A stretch of DNA of 64,000 nt from NCBI GenBank assembly GCA_002294045.1, contig DBEP01000114.1, positions 41,685-105,684 of the forward strand, read 5' to 3'. Positions within the stretch are counted from its first letter, which is position 1, and each line of letters starts with the position of its first letter. This document shows positions 1 through 8,023 of the stretch, piece by piece. A program made the position numbers and the translations under genes. Below the pieces are notes generated by a model that saw nothing but the letters and a program-made list of their open reading frames with translations, was not told where the DNA came from and did not search any database. The stretch is from Lachnoclostridium sp. UBA903 (lineage in GTDB: Bacteria > Bacillota > Clostridia > Lachnospirales > Lachnospiraceae).

Positions 1-1358
1 CCGCAAACTTCGCCCTTTTCTTTAATTTTTTCCTGATGCTGCTGCCACAGATGATCCGCACACTCCGCCCATTTTTTGGCTGCATCTTCGGTTTTCGCGC
101 ACAAGTAATGCACATCCTCCGGAGCATCCATATCGGTTGAATACGCGCCGGATTCATCAACTATTGCGCGCAATGCATCCGGGTTATCCAACAGGGGGCA
201 GGGACGAAGATGGTTTTCATTAAAAGGTTGGCGCTTTCGGTATGCGGCGAAAAGCGGGGATTTGAGCGCCTCAAGTAAGGTGACTTCGTGAATATTGACG
301 TTGGAATAATGTATGAAGGCACATGGCTCTACGTCGCCCGCCGCATTAATATGTAGATAGTTCCGACCTCCGGCAATACAACCCTTTGTAAACTCGCCGT
401 CATTCCAGAAGTCCATAGCGAAGATGGGTTTCGTCTCCCGTATCTCGCGGATTCGCCGGTACATATAGGCACGCTGCTCGGGTGTAACCAGCAGATCGGT
501 CACCGCGTCTTTCCCCACAGGCATATAAGTGAAATTCCAAGAGAAACGGCAGCCCCTGGCGATCATGTTATCGACAAATTCATCGGAACCAACGCTTTCG
601 GTGTTATAACGGTGATAGCAGGTGGAATAGCCGAAGAGCAGCTTATGCCCGCGCATGCGCGCCATAGCTTCGATGACCTTTCGATATGTACCTTGTCCCC
701 GTCGCATATCCGTAGAGATTTCATCTCCCTCAATGGAGAATGCCAATGCGAAATTTCCCACACGGACAAGTTCTTTGCAAAATGCGTCGTCGATTAGGGT
801 GCCGTTGGTGAATGCGAAGAAATAGCAATCGGGATGCGCCTCGCATAGTCGAATAATATCCTTTTTACGCATCAGAGGCTCTCCGCCCGAGAAGATGTAG
901 AAATAGATTCCCAATTCCTTGCCTTGTCTGCAGATGGAATCCAGCGTCTCATAACTGAGGTTATTTTTGTCGCCGTACTGTGCGGCCCAACAGCCGGTGC
1001 AGTTGAGATTACAGGCGCTGGTCGGATCCATAAGGATCGCCCAAGGAATGTTGCAGTCGTGCTTTTGCGCCGCTTCATCAGCTATGGCGCGTCCCTCCAG
1101 TGAAGCGTTGATTATAAAGCACTCGACCGCTTTCTGTAATACTTTGGGGTCAAGTTCTTTGAATAGCCTTTCGGTAAAGCCACGCCACAGGCTGTCTTCA
1201 TTGGTAAGCACCTTACGTAGTGTTTGGATAGCTGTAGTATTAAGCTTTTTACGGTCAAGCGTTTCTGCCAAGTTCAACATGGTTGGAATCCTCTCAAGCG
1301 GTTTGCTTGATAAATATTCCAAAATAAGGTTCATTGCCGATTTTTGCACTCTGTTCAT
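1..1358 (-). CDS. Radical SAM protein with SPASM-like C-terminus (3' end outside window)
   Basis: The gene starts at the ATG at 1358 behind a good GGAGG and stays open to the window edge, giving at least 452 residues. Cysteines C116, C120 and C123 form the CxxxCxxC motif that binds the radical SAM 4Fe-4S cluster, and a GGEP motif follows about 40 residues later. A later stretch reading GCIAGGRN...VEPCAF, with further cysteines after it, resembles a SPASM-type auxiliary cluster region. Members of this superfamily use 5'-deoxyadenosyl radicals to modify peptides or small molecules; the substrate here is unknown. It lies downstream of and on the same strand as tetR, and the gap between them holds an operator-like site matching the one at the tetR promoter, so the TetR protein probably controls it. 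No precursor peptide gene was seen beside it. Confidence 0.85.
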   Translation of the reverse strand, partial: MNRVQKSAMNLILEYLSSKPLERIPTMLNLAETLDRKKLNTTAIQTLRKVLTNEDSLWRGFTERLFKELDPKVLQKAVECFIINASLEGRAIADEAAQKHDCNIPWAILMDPTSACNLNCTGCWAAQYGDKNNLSYETLDSICRQGKELGIYFYIFSGGEPLMRKKDIIRLCEAHPDCYFFAFTNGTLIDDAFCKELVRVGNFALAFSIEGDEISTDMRRGQGTYRKVIEAMARMRGHKLLFGYSTCYHRYNTESVGSDEFVDNMIARGCRFSWNFTYMPVGKDAVTDLLVTPEQRAYMYRRIREIRETKPIFAMDFWNDGEFTKGCIAGGRNYLHINAAGDVEPCAFIHYSNVNIHEVTLLEALKSPLFAAYRKRQPFNENHLRPCPLLDNPDALRAIVDESGAYSTDMDAPEDVHYLCAKTEDAAKKWAECADHLWQQHQEKIKEKGEVC

Positions 1359-1443
1359 GGTAATGCCTCCTTCATAAAATTTCAGATAAAAAACCGTGTC
1401 AGTCAACTGGATTATGGGGGTATCTATCACCTTCTTTCTAAAA

Positions 1444-1459
1444 AACTAACCGGACAGTT
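1444..1459. promoter_or_regulatory. TetR operator-like site, copy 2
   Basis: The 16-mer AACTAACCGGACAGTT fits the same imperfect palindrome, AACYRACYRGTYRGTT, as the site at the tetR promoter. It lies about 85 bases upstream of the radical SAM start codon. No convincing promoter was seen with it, so it may be a roadblock or accessory operator. Confidence 0.5.
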
Positions 1460-1515
1460 TTTTGCTGTGCAATTTTTTGCCCCACATGCCAGACGTGAAA
1501 CAGTGGGGCGATTGT

Positions 1516-2268
1516 CTATTTATCGGATATGAAATCCGATCTGCCTATGGACATTAATAGATCTCTGCCTTGAATCGGATAGGGGCTGATACTCATACAG
1601 ACACGGAAAAAATCCGAACGCAAATCTTCTTTACTCATGGAACTGACTTTTACATAATCCTCGAAATACGCAGCCATGTTCAACATCGGTAATATGCTGA
1701 AAAAGAACTTAGCTATCACTATATCGTTGGAATAGGTAAAATCGTTATCCGCATCCCGAATGGTTTGATACATCGGATTGCTTTCTTTCTGCTCCATAAG
1801 CTCGAAAAAGTGAAACAAGCCTATTTGGTCGTTACCGTGCTTGAGGGATTGCGCCAACATAAGACGCACGGCATCCCTGTTGTCAAGTAAGTAATCCAAC
1901 AATTCCTCATAATAAAGCCGGCTTTTTTTCGTATAACTGGCGATAGCCCCATCGTTGGCAAACCGCATGCGGTCTGGAAGGATATCCAGCTCTCCTTTTT
2001 GAATGGCTTGAATGAGATTATTTGATATAAAGTCCATAGCCCTTATTTTAATACCTGCAAAAAGTTCTTCCAGCAGATGGTTCAAAAGGGCCTCTTTGCT
2101 CTCAAAATGATAATAAATCAACGCCTTATTCACGCCTGCTTTTTCCGCAATATCGTCAACGCGGGTATTTTCAAATCCTTTTTCAGAAAATAACGATAAG
2201 GCCGCTTCTATGATATGATCTTTACGTATTTCATTTTTATGAATATTTTCCTTTGCCGTTCTGGGCAT
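1516..2268 (-). CDS. TetR/AcrR-family transcriptional regulator
   Basis: This 250-residue protein begins with a TetR-type helix-turn-helix (about residues 15-60; the segments AALSLFSEKGFENTRVDDIA and AGVNKALIYYHFESKE are typical) followed by an all-helical ligand-binding region. I placed the start at the internal ATG at 2268 because the ribosome site GGAAAGGA sits about nine bases before it; an in-frame ATG at 2289 overlaps that site. An operator-like palindrome covers the likely transcription start, so autoregulation is expected. A second copy upstream of the radical SAM gene suggests that gene is the target. The ligand is unknown. The family call is certain, the regulon inferred. Confidence 0.9.
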   Translation of the reverse strand: MPRTAKENIHKNEIRKDHIIEAALSLFSEKGFENTRVDDIAEKAGVNKALIYYHFESKEALLNHLLEELFAGIKIRAMDFISNNLIQAIQKGELDILPDRMRFANDGAIASYTKKSRLYYEELLDYLLDNRDAVRLMLAQSLKHGNDQIGLFHFFELMEQKESNPMYQTIRDADNDFTYSNDIVIAKFFFSILPMLNMAAYFEDYVKVSSMSKEDLRSDFFRVCMSISPYPIQGRDLLMSIGRSDFISDK

Positions 2269-2300
2269 AGTGTGTACATTCCTTTCCAATCAAAATAAAA

Positions 2301-2347
2301 AACTAACTGGTCGGTTTTAATATAATATATATTTCTCGCTTTGTCAA
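2301..2347 (-). promoter_or_regulatory. tetR promoter with overlapping operator
   Basis: On the minus strand TTGACA (2342-2347) is followed after 17 bases by TATATT (2319-2324). The palindrome AACTAACTGGTCGGTT (2301-2316) lies directly downstream of the -10 box and would cover the transcription start, the usual arrangement for an autorepressing TetR. Confidence 0.7.
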
Positions 2348-2408
2348 GTTATACCTATTAATGGCGGGATGTTTTTTTGATTTTCTATCAGGTTAATTTC
2401 GTTTTTAA

Positions 2409-5003
2409 TCAAGTCATGTCATCCCGAAGCGCGTCAATAATATTTTCTTTTTTTATCTTGCTAATGGCATACAGCATTGTAATGAACACGATAAAGAGCA
2501 CACTGAACACGCTGACCGCCATACTGCCCCACGGGAATTCAAAATCGAAGTTATCTATCCTTTCTACGGCCACCAGCCCTTCGTAAATCAGCCGTGAGAT
2601 GATTCCCGCTATTGGAAGTCCGGTTATCAGCGTCCTCATGCCATAAAAAACACACTCGAAACTCATCATCTTATTGAAATCGCAATCCGACATCCCCACC
2701 GAACGGAGCATGGCAAGCTCCCGCCTGCGCAGCCGGATATTCGTGGAAATCGTGTTGAATACATTGGCAACTGCAATCAGCGAAATCATGATGACAAAAA
2801 CATAGGTGAAAACATCAATAACAAATGTTATACTGCGGTATTGTTCAACTATCTCGTACACATTGTACAGGGTATACGCAGACGTAATTCCCGCGCCCTG
2901 AATCGCCGCTTCCATTTCAGCCACCGATTGCGAAGGATTCTTTGACAGAAAGCTCAGGCCTATATCCCCATGGGTATCCGAGGTTTCAAAGTTCTCTTTG
3001 AGCGAATAGGGGGCCACCACCATAAAAACCCATGGATTCTGCTCGGAAGATTGCTTTGGGGGCGGATCCACCGGGTACGTATCTACAAACGTAATGTTTA
3101 TGCTTTGCCCCTGTACCATCATTGGCTTGTCATTTGTTTCGGGAGTGATGCTGAAAGTCATGGAACGGCTCGCAAACATATCGATCAACTCGTTCTTCCC
3201 GTCTTTCGTGTCATCCACATTTTTGGCTTTAGCAACGGCGATCATTTTCGCGTCCTGCCCGGTATATTCTTCTGTGGACAAGCCCAATTCTTTGATGAAA
3301 CGCAGATATTCGCTGTCCGGGATAAACTGGATGTCCACTGGCAGATGAACCGTTTCGTCCGGCCCGGCATAACCCGCGTATTCCCGGTAACGGTCTGAAA
3401 AATTACTTGCCTTAACCGCGCATGAATACGCGAAAACCGCTTGGTACGAGCTTTCGTAAACTCCGTCTGCGGTTTTTAGTTTGTCGTAAAGCGGGAACAT
3501 TTCGCTGTCGTCCATGTCCTGAGTGGTAAAAAGGATGTCATAGTCAAAGTCCATTACAAGCTGTTCCGAAAGCCGTTTCAGAGTTGTTCCAAAAGCACTT
3601 CCTGATACAAACAGCACGACGCTTAAAACAAGGGACAGCACAATGCTGCGATAGCGTTTTTTGTTTCTCTTAAAATTTTTTAGCGCAAGAGTTCCCTCCA
3701 AACCGTAAATACGCTGCGCGAGTTTTGACGTTTTCACGGCTTTGGATTCAGTTTTGACCTCATTGGTCTGGCGAATACTCTCCATCACAGGAGTGTTTGC
3801 GGCTTTCCTGGCTGGGATATAGGCTGAAATCAAAATAGTAACCAAACTGACCGCCGCCGCCGCGACAATCGCGGGGACAGACACCGACAAAGTTAAAGGC
3901 ACGGTGCTTTTGAGAATGTTCCCGAAATTCCCGGCAACAATAGGAATTACAATCCCGATACTGCCTATGCCGGCCATAACGCCAATCGGTATGCCGATGG
4001 CGCCAATGCAAAGTCCCTCAAACAGCACCGAATTTCGCAGCTGTCTTGCCGTGGCGCCCACTGACGAAAGAATCCCGAACTGGCGTGTGCGTTCGTTCAG
4101 CGAGATGTTGAACGAGTTATAAATCAGAAAAATCGAGCCTGTCATTATTATGGCAACCAAAATGCCGCCAACCGTGTACAGAAGCGCGTTGAACAGTTTA
4201 TTGTCCGAAACGCCCATGAAGCGCAGCACATCATCGTTATAGACGTAAGCCCCTGCTCCGGCTGTGCTGCTTGCGTAAGCATGGACTTGCCGCGGGTTTT
4301 TAAGCGTGACAAATATGCTGAAGCTGTCCGCTTGGTCCCCGGCATCTGCTTTCGTTATCAAGGTGTATCCCGGTGCGGAATGTTCCTCAAAACCGGGCCT
4401 TTCGCAGATACCCACAACCGTGTAGGTCCTCTCTGCTTTTGGCACAAGAACTTCTTTACCCTCGCCCGATTCTCCCCCGGACAGGTAAGGGTCGTGTTGA
4501 CCGAGATTCTTGTTTCCATCCATGCGGCTTCCAACAACAAATGAAATAGTGTCGCCCACCGTGAATCTAACGCCGCCCTTTGCCGCGACGTGGGCCGGGA
4601 CAAGAATCTCCCCGCTATTTTCAGGCAGCCTGCCGGAAATCAGGCTTATGGGCAAGGTATCAAAGGCTTCCACGCTGAATCCGGCGATAAAAAGATAGGG
4701 CTTTTCGGGGCTTTTTCCGCCGTCAAGCGTTGCATAGCCGATGTTTTCAAACGCTGCGGCGTCTGCAACTTTATTGTCGTGGGTTAGTTCCTGCACGAAA
4801 GAGGAATCAACATCCAGAAACTCAACGTGCCAGCCGCCGTATTTCTGGGTAGAACCGTTTACCAGAAAGTTTAACAGGGAAGTGCCAAAGGTAGCGACTG
4901 CCGTAATCATAGCGGCGGACAGGATAACTCCGATAATCGTTACAATTGTTCGTGTGCGGCTTTTTTTCATGCCTTGCAGGGTAACTTTGTTGAAAATGTT
5001 CAT
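2409..5003 (-). CDS. ABC transporter permease, FtsX/MacB type (two FtsX domains)
   Basis: This 864-residue membrane protein has an N-terminal transmembrane helix, an extracytoplasmic MacB-like core domain (about 50-270), three helices of a first FtsX domain (about 275-410), then a second helix, a second large extracellular domain (about 480-730) and a final three-helix FtsX domain ending near residue 860. Such permeases work with a MacB/LolD-like ATPase in mechanotransmission and often move antimicrobial peptides or lipids rather than classic substrates. The start overlaps the ATPase gene by four bases, so the two are translationally coupled. The two-component system directly upstream suggests stress- or peptide-induced expression. 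The size fits the family and no defects were seen. Confidence 0.9.
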   Translation of the reverse strand: MNIFNKVTLQGMKKSRTRTIVTIIGVILSAAMITAVATFGTSLLNFLVNGSTQKYGGWHVEFLDVDSSFVQELTHDNKVADAAAFENIGYATLDGGKSPEKPYLFIAGFSVEAFDTLPISLISGRLPENSGEILVPAHVAAKGGVRFTVGDTISFVVGSRMDGNKNLGQHDPYLSGGESGEGKEVLVPKAERTYTVVGICERPGFEEHSAPGYTLITKADAGDQADSFSIFVTLKNPRQVHAYASSTAGAGAYVYNDDVLRFMGVSDNKLFNALLYTVGGILVAIIMTGSIFLIYNSFNISLNERTRQFGILSSVGATARQLRNSVLFEGLCIGAIGIPIGVMAGIGSIGIVIPIVAGNFGNILKSTVPLTLSVSVPAIVAAAAVSLVTILISAYIPARKAANTPVMESIRQTNEVKTESKAVKTSKLAQRIYGLEGTLALKNFKRNKKRYRSIVLSLVLSVVLFVSGSAFGTTLKRLSEQLVMDFDYDILFTTQDMDDSEMFPLYDKLKTADGVYESSYQAVFAYSCAVKASNFSDRYREYAGYAGPDETVHLPVDIQFIPDSEYLRFIKELGLSTEEYTGQDAKMIAVAKAKNVDDTKDGKNELIDMFASRSMTFSITPETNDKPMMVQGQSINITFVDTYPVDPPPKQSSEQNPWVFMVVAPYSLKENFETSDTHGDIGLSFLSKNPSQSVAEMEAAIQGAGITSAYTLYNVYEIVEQYRSITFVIDVFTYVFVIMISLIAVANVFNTISTNIRLRRRELAMLRSVGMSDCDFNKMMSFECVFYGMRTLITGLPIAGIISRLIYEGLVAVERIDNFDFEFPWGSMAVSVFSVLFIVFITMLYAISKIKKENIIDALRDDMT

Positions 5004-5683
5004 GGCCGCACCCTCTCATCCCGCACTACTGTGCCGTCTGATATGCCGATAATGCGGTCTGCTTGCAGGGCAATATTTTCGTCATGGGTGACAAGGAGCA
5101 GGGTCTGCCCATATTTTTTATTGCTTTCTTTCAGCAGTTTGATGATTTCATGTCCATTCCGGCTGTCCAGACTGCCCGTGGGTTCATCGGCAAGCATGAC
5201 CGCCGGAGCGTTCATCAAAGCGCGTCCTATGGAAACGCGCTGTTGCTGACCGCCCGAAAGCTGATTGGGTAAATGTGTTTTGCGGTCTTTTAGCCCAAGC
5301 ATTTCGAGCAGGTCATTCAGCCGTTCCCCGTTGACCTTGCGCTTGTCCATCAGGATAGGCAAGGTAATGTTTTCCACCACATTCAGAGTAGGAATCAGGT
5401 TGTGAAACTGGTAAATCAGTCCGACCTGCCGCCTGCGGAAAATGGCGAGTTTTTCATTGCTTCCCGCATATACATCCTGCCCGTTCAAATACACTTTTCC
5501 GCTTGTCGGCACGTCCACGCCCCCGATGATGTGAAGCAATGTGGATTTGCCGGAGCCGGAGGAGCCGATGATTGCGGTAAACTCCCCCTTTTCGATTGTA
5601 AGCGAAACATGGTCAAGCGCGGTAACTTGGTTTTCGCTCTTGCCGTAGGTTTTGCATAAATTTTCAATTTTTAAAAACTCCAT
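5000..5683 (-). CDS. ABC transporter ATP-binding protein, MacB/LolD-like
   Basis: The 227-residue ATPase carries Walker A GSSGSGKST (residues 40-48), the signature LSGGQQQRV, Walker B VMLADEPT and the switch histidine in LLVTHD. I chose the ATG at 5683 because AAGGAGG precedes it by eight bases; an in-frame ATG seven codons upstream lies before that ribosome site. It pairs with the overlapping permease gene. In this family the ATPase dimer powers conformational work by the FtsX permease. The 82-base gap to the kinase gene may hold a response-regulator-dependent promoter. Confidence 0.92.
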   Translation of the reverse strand: MEFLKIENLCKTYGKSENQVTALDHVSLTIEKGEFTAIIGSSGSGKSTLLHIIGGVDVPTSGKVYLNGQDVYAGSNEKLAIFRRRQVGLIYQFHNLIPTLNVVENITLPILMDKRKVNGERLNDLLEMLGLKDRKTHLPNQLSGGQQQRVSIGRALMNAPAVMLADEPTGSLDSRNGHEIIKLLKESNKKYGQTLLLVTHDENIALQADRIIGISDGTVVRDERVRP

Positions 5684-5765
5684 TATGTGAGCCTCCTTCG
5701 TCACGATTTACCCATATAATAGAACCTTCAACTTACATTTCTGTGACTTTCAGGTGAGAGATTCG

Positions 5766-6755
5766 TCACTTTGGGAAACGAATGGTAAATATTGCGCCGC
5801 CCTGGGGGTGATTTTTTGCGGTAATGGTCCCGCCCTGCCGTGTTATAATCATCTTGCAGAGAGCCAATCCAATCCCGTATCCTGCAGCGTTTGGGTTTTT
5901 CCCCCGATAAAACCGGTCAAACAGGCAGGGTAAATCTTCTTTTTCAAACCCCGCGCCGTTGTCGCGGATAGCGATCTCTGTAAACAGTGGGTTGGATCGG
6001 CAGATAACCTCAATCTTCCCGTTCTCGCCTGCGTTTTCCATGCAATTTTTGAGGATGTTTTGAATTGCCTCCGAAAGCCAGCCTGAATCGCCCTGAATAA
6101 TCATCCCTTTCGGTGCATCTATTTGCAAATCAATATTGTGCAGTTCCATTGGGATTAGGAACGGGCGAAGCGCGGCGCATATCAAGTTTTTTACATCTAT
6201 CTGCTCGCTTTGGAACACCGCAATGCCCGCGTCCAAGCGGGATAATTTCAATAGGGAAGTAATCAGCCAATCCATCCGCACAAGTAATTCCTCTATTTCC
6301 CGCACAAATGCTTTCCGCTCGTTTTCATCAGAGTTATTCGCTAACAATGACAGAATGAGATTCACGGATGTGAGCGGGGTTCGGAGTTGGTGGGCTATGT
6401 CGGCAAGCGAATCGGCGAGATGTTCCTTTTCTTTTTTCAGCGCGTCGTTTTGCTCCCGAATACGCAACGTCATTTTTGTTATTTCGCTGTGCAGAATGGA
6501 AAGTTCGCCCTCATCCGATTCACCAATATACAGATGGTCGGCATTATGAAGCACAAGGTCGATTTGATTTGAAATTCTCGCAATGCTTTTGTATCGGGCT
6601 TTGGTAAACGCGAAAAACACTGTGCCAAAGGCGGCGGCAGAAGAGGCGGCAAGGATTCCCGCCAACCTATTGATTGCAAATCCCAGCATTACAGAGGCGG
6701 CGGCCATTAAGGAGAACAAAATGGCAAACTGCCGAAACTCTTTATTCCGAAGCAT
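5766..6755 (-). CDS. Sensor histidine kinase
   Basis: This 329-residue kinase has two N-terminal membrane helices (about 10-30 and 32-50) with almost no extracellular loop, then a dimerisation domain with phospho-acceptor H122 in DIAHQLRTPLTS and a HATPase domain with N-box NCMENAG, DNGAGF and GIGLAL motifs. The short loop resembles intramembrane-sensing kinases that watch a partner ABC transporter, as in Bce-type systems; that link is an inference. Its start overlaps the response regulator gene by 14 bases. The ABC exporter genes follow on the same strand. Confidence 0.92.
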   Translation of the reverse strand: MLRNKEFRQFAILFSLMAAASVMLGFAINRLAGILAASSAAAFGTVFFAFTKARYKSIARISNQIDLVLHNADHLYIGESDEGELSILHSEITKMTLRIREQNDALKKEKEHLADSLADIAHQLRTPLTSVNLILSLLANNSDENERKAFVREIEELLVRMDWLITSLLKLSRLDAGIAVFQSEQIDVKNLICAALRPFLIPMELHNIDLQIDAPKGMIIQGDSGWLSEAIQNILKNCMENAGENGKIEVICRSNPLFTEIAIRDNGAGFEKEDLPCLFDRFYRGKNPNAAGYGIGLALCKMIITRQGGTITAKNHPQGGAIFTIRFPK

Positions 6756-7428
6756 ACTCGCCTCCCAATCTATACCCCGTCCCGCGAACAGTCAGAATAA
6801 TTTGCGGGTTTGCCGGGTCGTTCTCTATCTTTTCCCGCAAGCGTTTGATGTACACGGTCAGTGTATTGTCATTGACAAACTCACCCGCCGCGTCCCACAA
6901 TTCGTCAAGTAGCCTGCCTCTCGTGATAATACTTTTGGGGTTGCTGATAAACACCAGCAACAAGCGGTATTCTAATGCTGAAAGAAAAACCTCGCTGCCG
7001 TTTTTTTTCACAATGCCGCTTGCCGTATCGACATGAAGCCCGCGAATTTCAAAATCCGACCCGGAGCGCCCGCTTTTTCGCAGGGCGGCTCTGATTCGCG
7101 CAATCAATTCACGCGGACGAAAAGGCTTGGTGATATAGTCGTCCGCACCTATGTTCAGTCCGGTAACAACACTCGCCTCATCCCCGGAAGCCGTCAGAAA
7201 GATAACGGGAACATCCCCTGTTTCTTTGATTTCCGTGCAAACCGTAAAGCCATTTCCGTCAGGCAAGGAAATATCAACCAACGCCAAGTCAAATTTATTC
7301 CCGGCAAGCATGGAAAGGGCAACACCCTGCGTAGGGGCGTGAGTAACTGTAAACCCCTCCGAGCGGAGTAAAAGCACAAGGTTTCTGGCGATTGCATTAT
7401 CGTCCTCAACCAAAAATATCCGTTTCAT
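6742..7428 (-). CDS. OmpR/PhoB-family response regulator
   Basis: The 228-residue protein has a receiver domain with acidic residues at E8-D9-D10, phospho-acceptor D52 in LVDISLPDG, conserved T/S and K (ITKPF), followed by a winged-helix effector domain (about 130-225) with the recognition segment NTLTVYIKRLREKI. It is the partner of the overlapping histidine kinase gene and probably activates the downstream ABC exporter. A truncated helix-turn-helix reading frame lies between its promoter and its start and overlaps it by 23 bases. Confidence 0.93.
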   Translation of the reverse strand: MKRIFLVEDDNAIARNLVLLLRSEGFTVTHAPTQGVALSMLAGNKFDLALVDISLPDGNGFTVCTEIKETGDVPVIFLTASGDEASVVTGLNIGADDYITKPFRPRELIARIRAALRKSGRSGSDFEIRGLHVDTASGIVKKNGSEVFLSALEYRLLLVFISNPKSIITRGRLLDELWDAAGEFVNDNTLTVYIKRLREKIENDPANPQIILTVRGTGYRLGGEYASE

Positions 7429-7546
7429 TTATTTTCACCATCCTTCCTTTACTGCTCCTATATCGTCCGGCAGAGCAATGGTACACTGCCATTCTGTCTG
7501 TGATTCCCCAATTTTTTGCTGCTTCTTTTGTCGTTATATAATCCAT
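7406..7546 (-). pseudogene. Truncated small excisionase/MerR-like HTH protein
   Basis: A 46-residue frame with its own TGGAGG ribosome site begins MDYITTKEAAKNWGITDR, the hallmark opening of the small HTH_17-type proteins common in clostridial mobile elements. In those families the reading frame normally continues through an 'AGR...G..W.IP' wing to about 60 or more residues. Here the sequence loses that pattern after AGR and stops inside the response regulator gene. I read it as a decayed copy; it might still act as a translated leader for the operon. Confidence 0.5.
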
Positions 7547-7567
7547 GCATAATACCTCCATAATTTT

Positions 7568-7617
7568 ATTATATTTCTTTTGACGGAAATATACAAACTG
7601 ACATTAATTTTCTGTCA
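7568..7617 (-). promoter_or_regulatory. Promoter of the response regulator/kinase operon
   Basis: On the minus strand TTGTAT (7591-7596) and TATAAT (7568-7573) are separated by 17 bases. The imperfect palindrome TGACAGAAAATTAATGTCA lies directly upstream (7599-7617). A related ACAGAAA block occurs in the gap upstream of the ABC ATPase gene, which may indicate shared response-regulator binding. Confidence 0.45.
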
Positions 7618-7742
7618 TTCCAGGGCCTACTAGTTTTTTGTTTACTGACATTTATGCTCCAGCTTGACAAACCCTGCCGGACCTGTTACCGTAAATTTAC
7701 GGCAGAAAAGGCCGCAACAAATGAAGAATAACGAATAGAAGC

Positions 7743-7853
7743 AAAGCCTGATGAAATCGACATCTGCCGTGTCGGTTCTGTCAGGCTTTATATTTTTCTT
7801 CGAAAGGAGGTGTGAACATGGTTTTCAGCTTTTGGAGCGAAGCGACTTCCTAA
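7743..7853 (+). other. Hairpin followed by a possible leader peptide
   Basis: AAAGCCTGA (7743-7751) pairs with TCAGGCTTT (7781-7789), with an inner CGACA/TGTCG stem and a T-rich tail, so this may be a terminator. A near-perfect ribosome site AAAGGAGGTG then precedes an 11-codon frame (7818-7853, MVFSFWSEATS). No downstream gene depends on it directly. It could be a regulatory leader or a remnant at the edge of the 5' accessory module. The rest of the 7.43-8.02 kb gap shows only promoters. Confidence 0.3.
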
Positions 7854-7919
7854 AGAAAAGTCAATATAGTATAAAAACAGCTATTTTTAACCGAATATTA
7901 TGTAATTTTACCATATTTA

Positions 7920-7948
7920 TTGACGGTAACATTGGTTTATCTTATAAT
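7920..7948 (+). promoter_or_regulatory. Promoter of the glycan-utilisation operon
   Basis: TTGACG (7920-7925) and TATAAT (7943-7948) are separated by exactly 17 bases and lie about 75 bases before the first glycoside hydrolase gene. Confidence 0.7.
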
Positions 7949-8023
7949 TTACCCATAATTTAAAGGTTTTCTTGTTTTTAGCAATGGATAAATACAGGAA
8001 AAGAAAAAAAGAGGTAAAAAATC

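Noticed and set aside
7751..7963. A 70-codon plus-strand frame across the hairpin upstream of the glycan operon.
   Set aside because: It runs through the hairpin and the promoter at 7920-7948 and has no ribosome site; only the short leader frame at 7818 has one.
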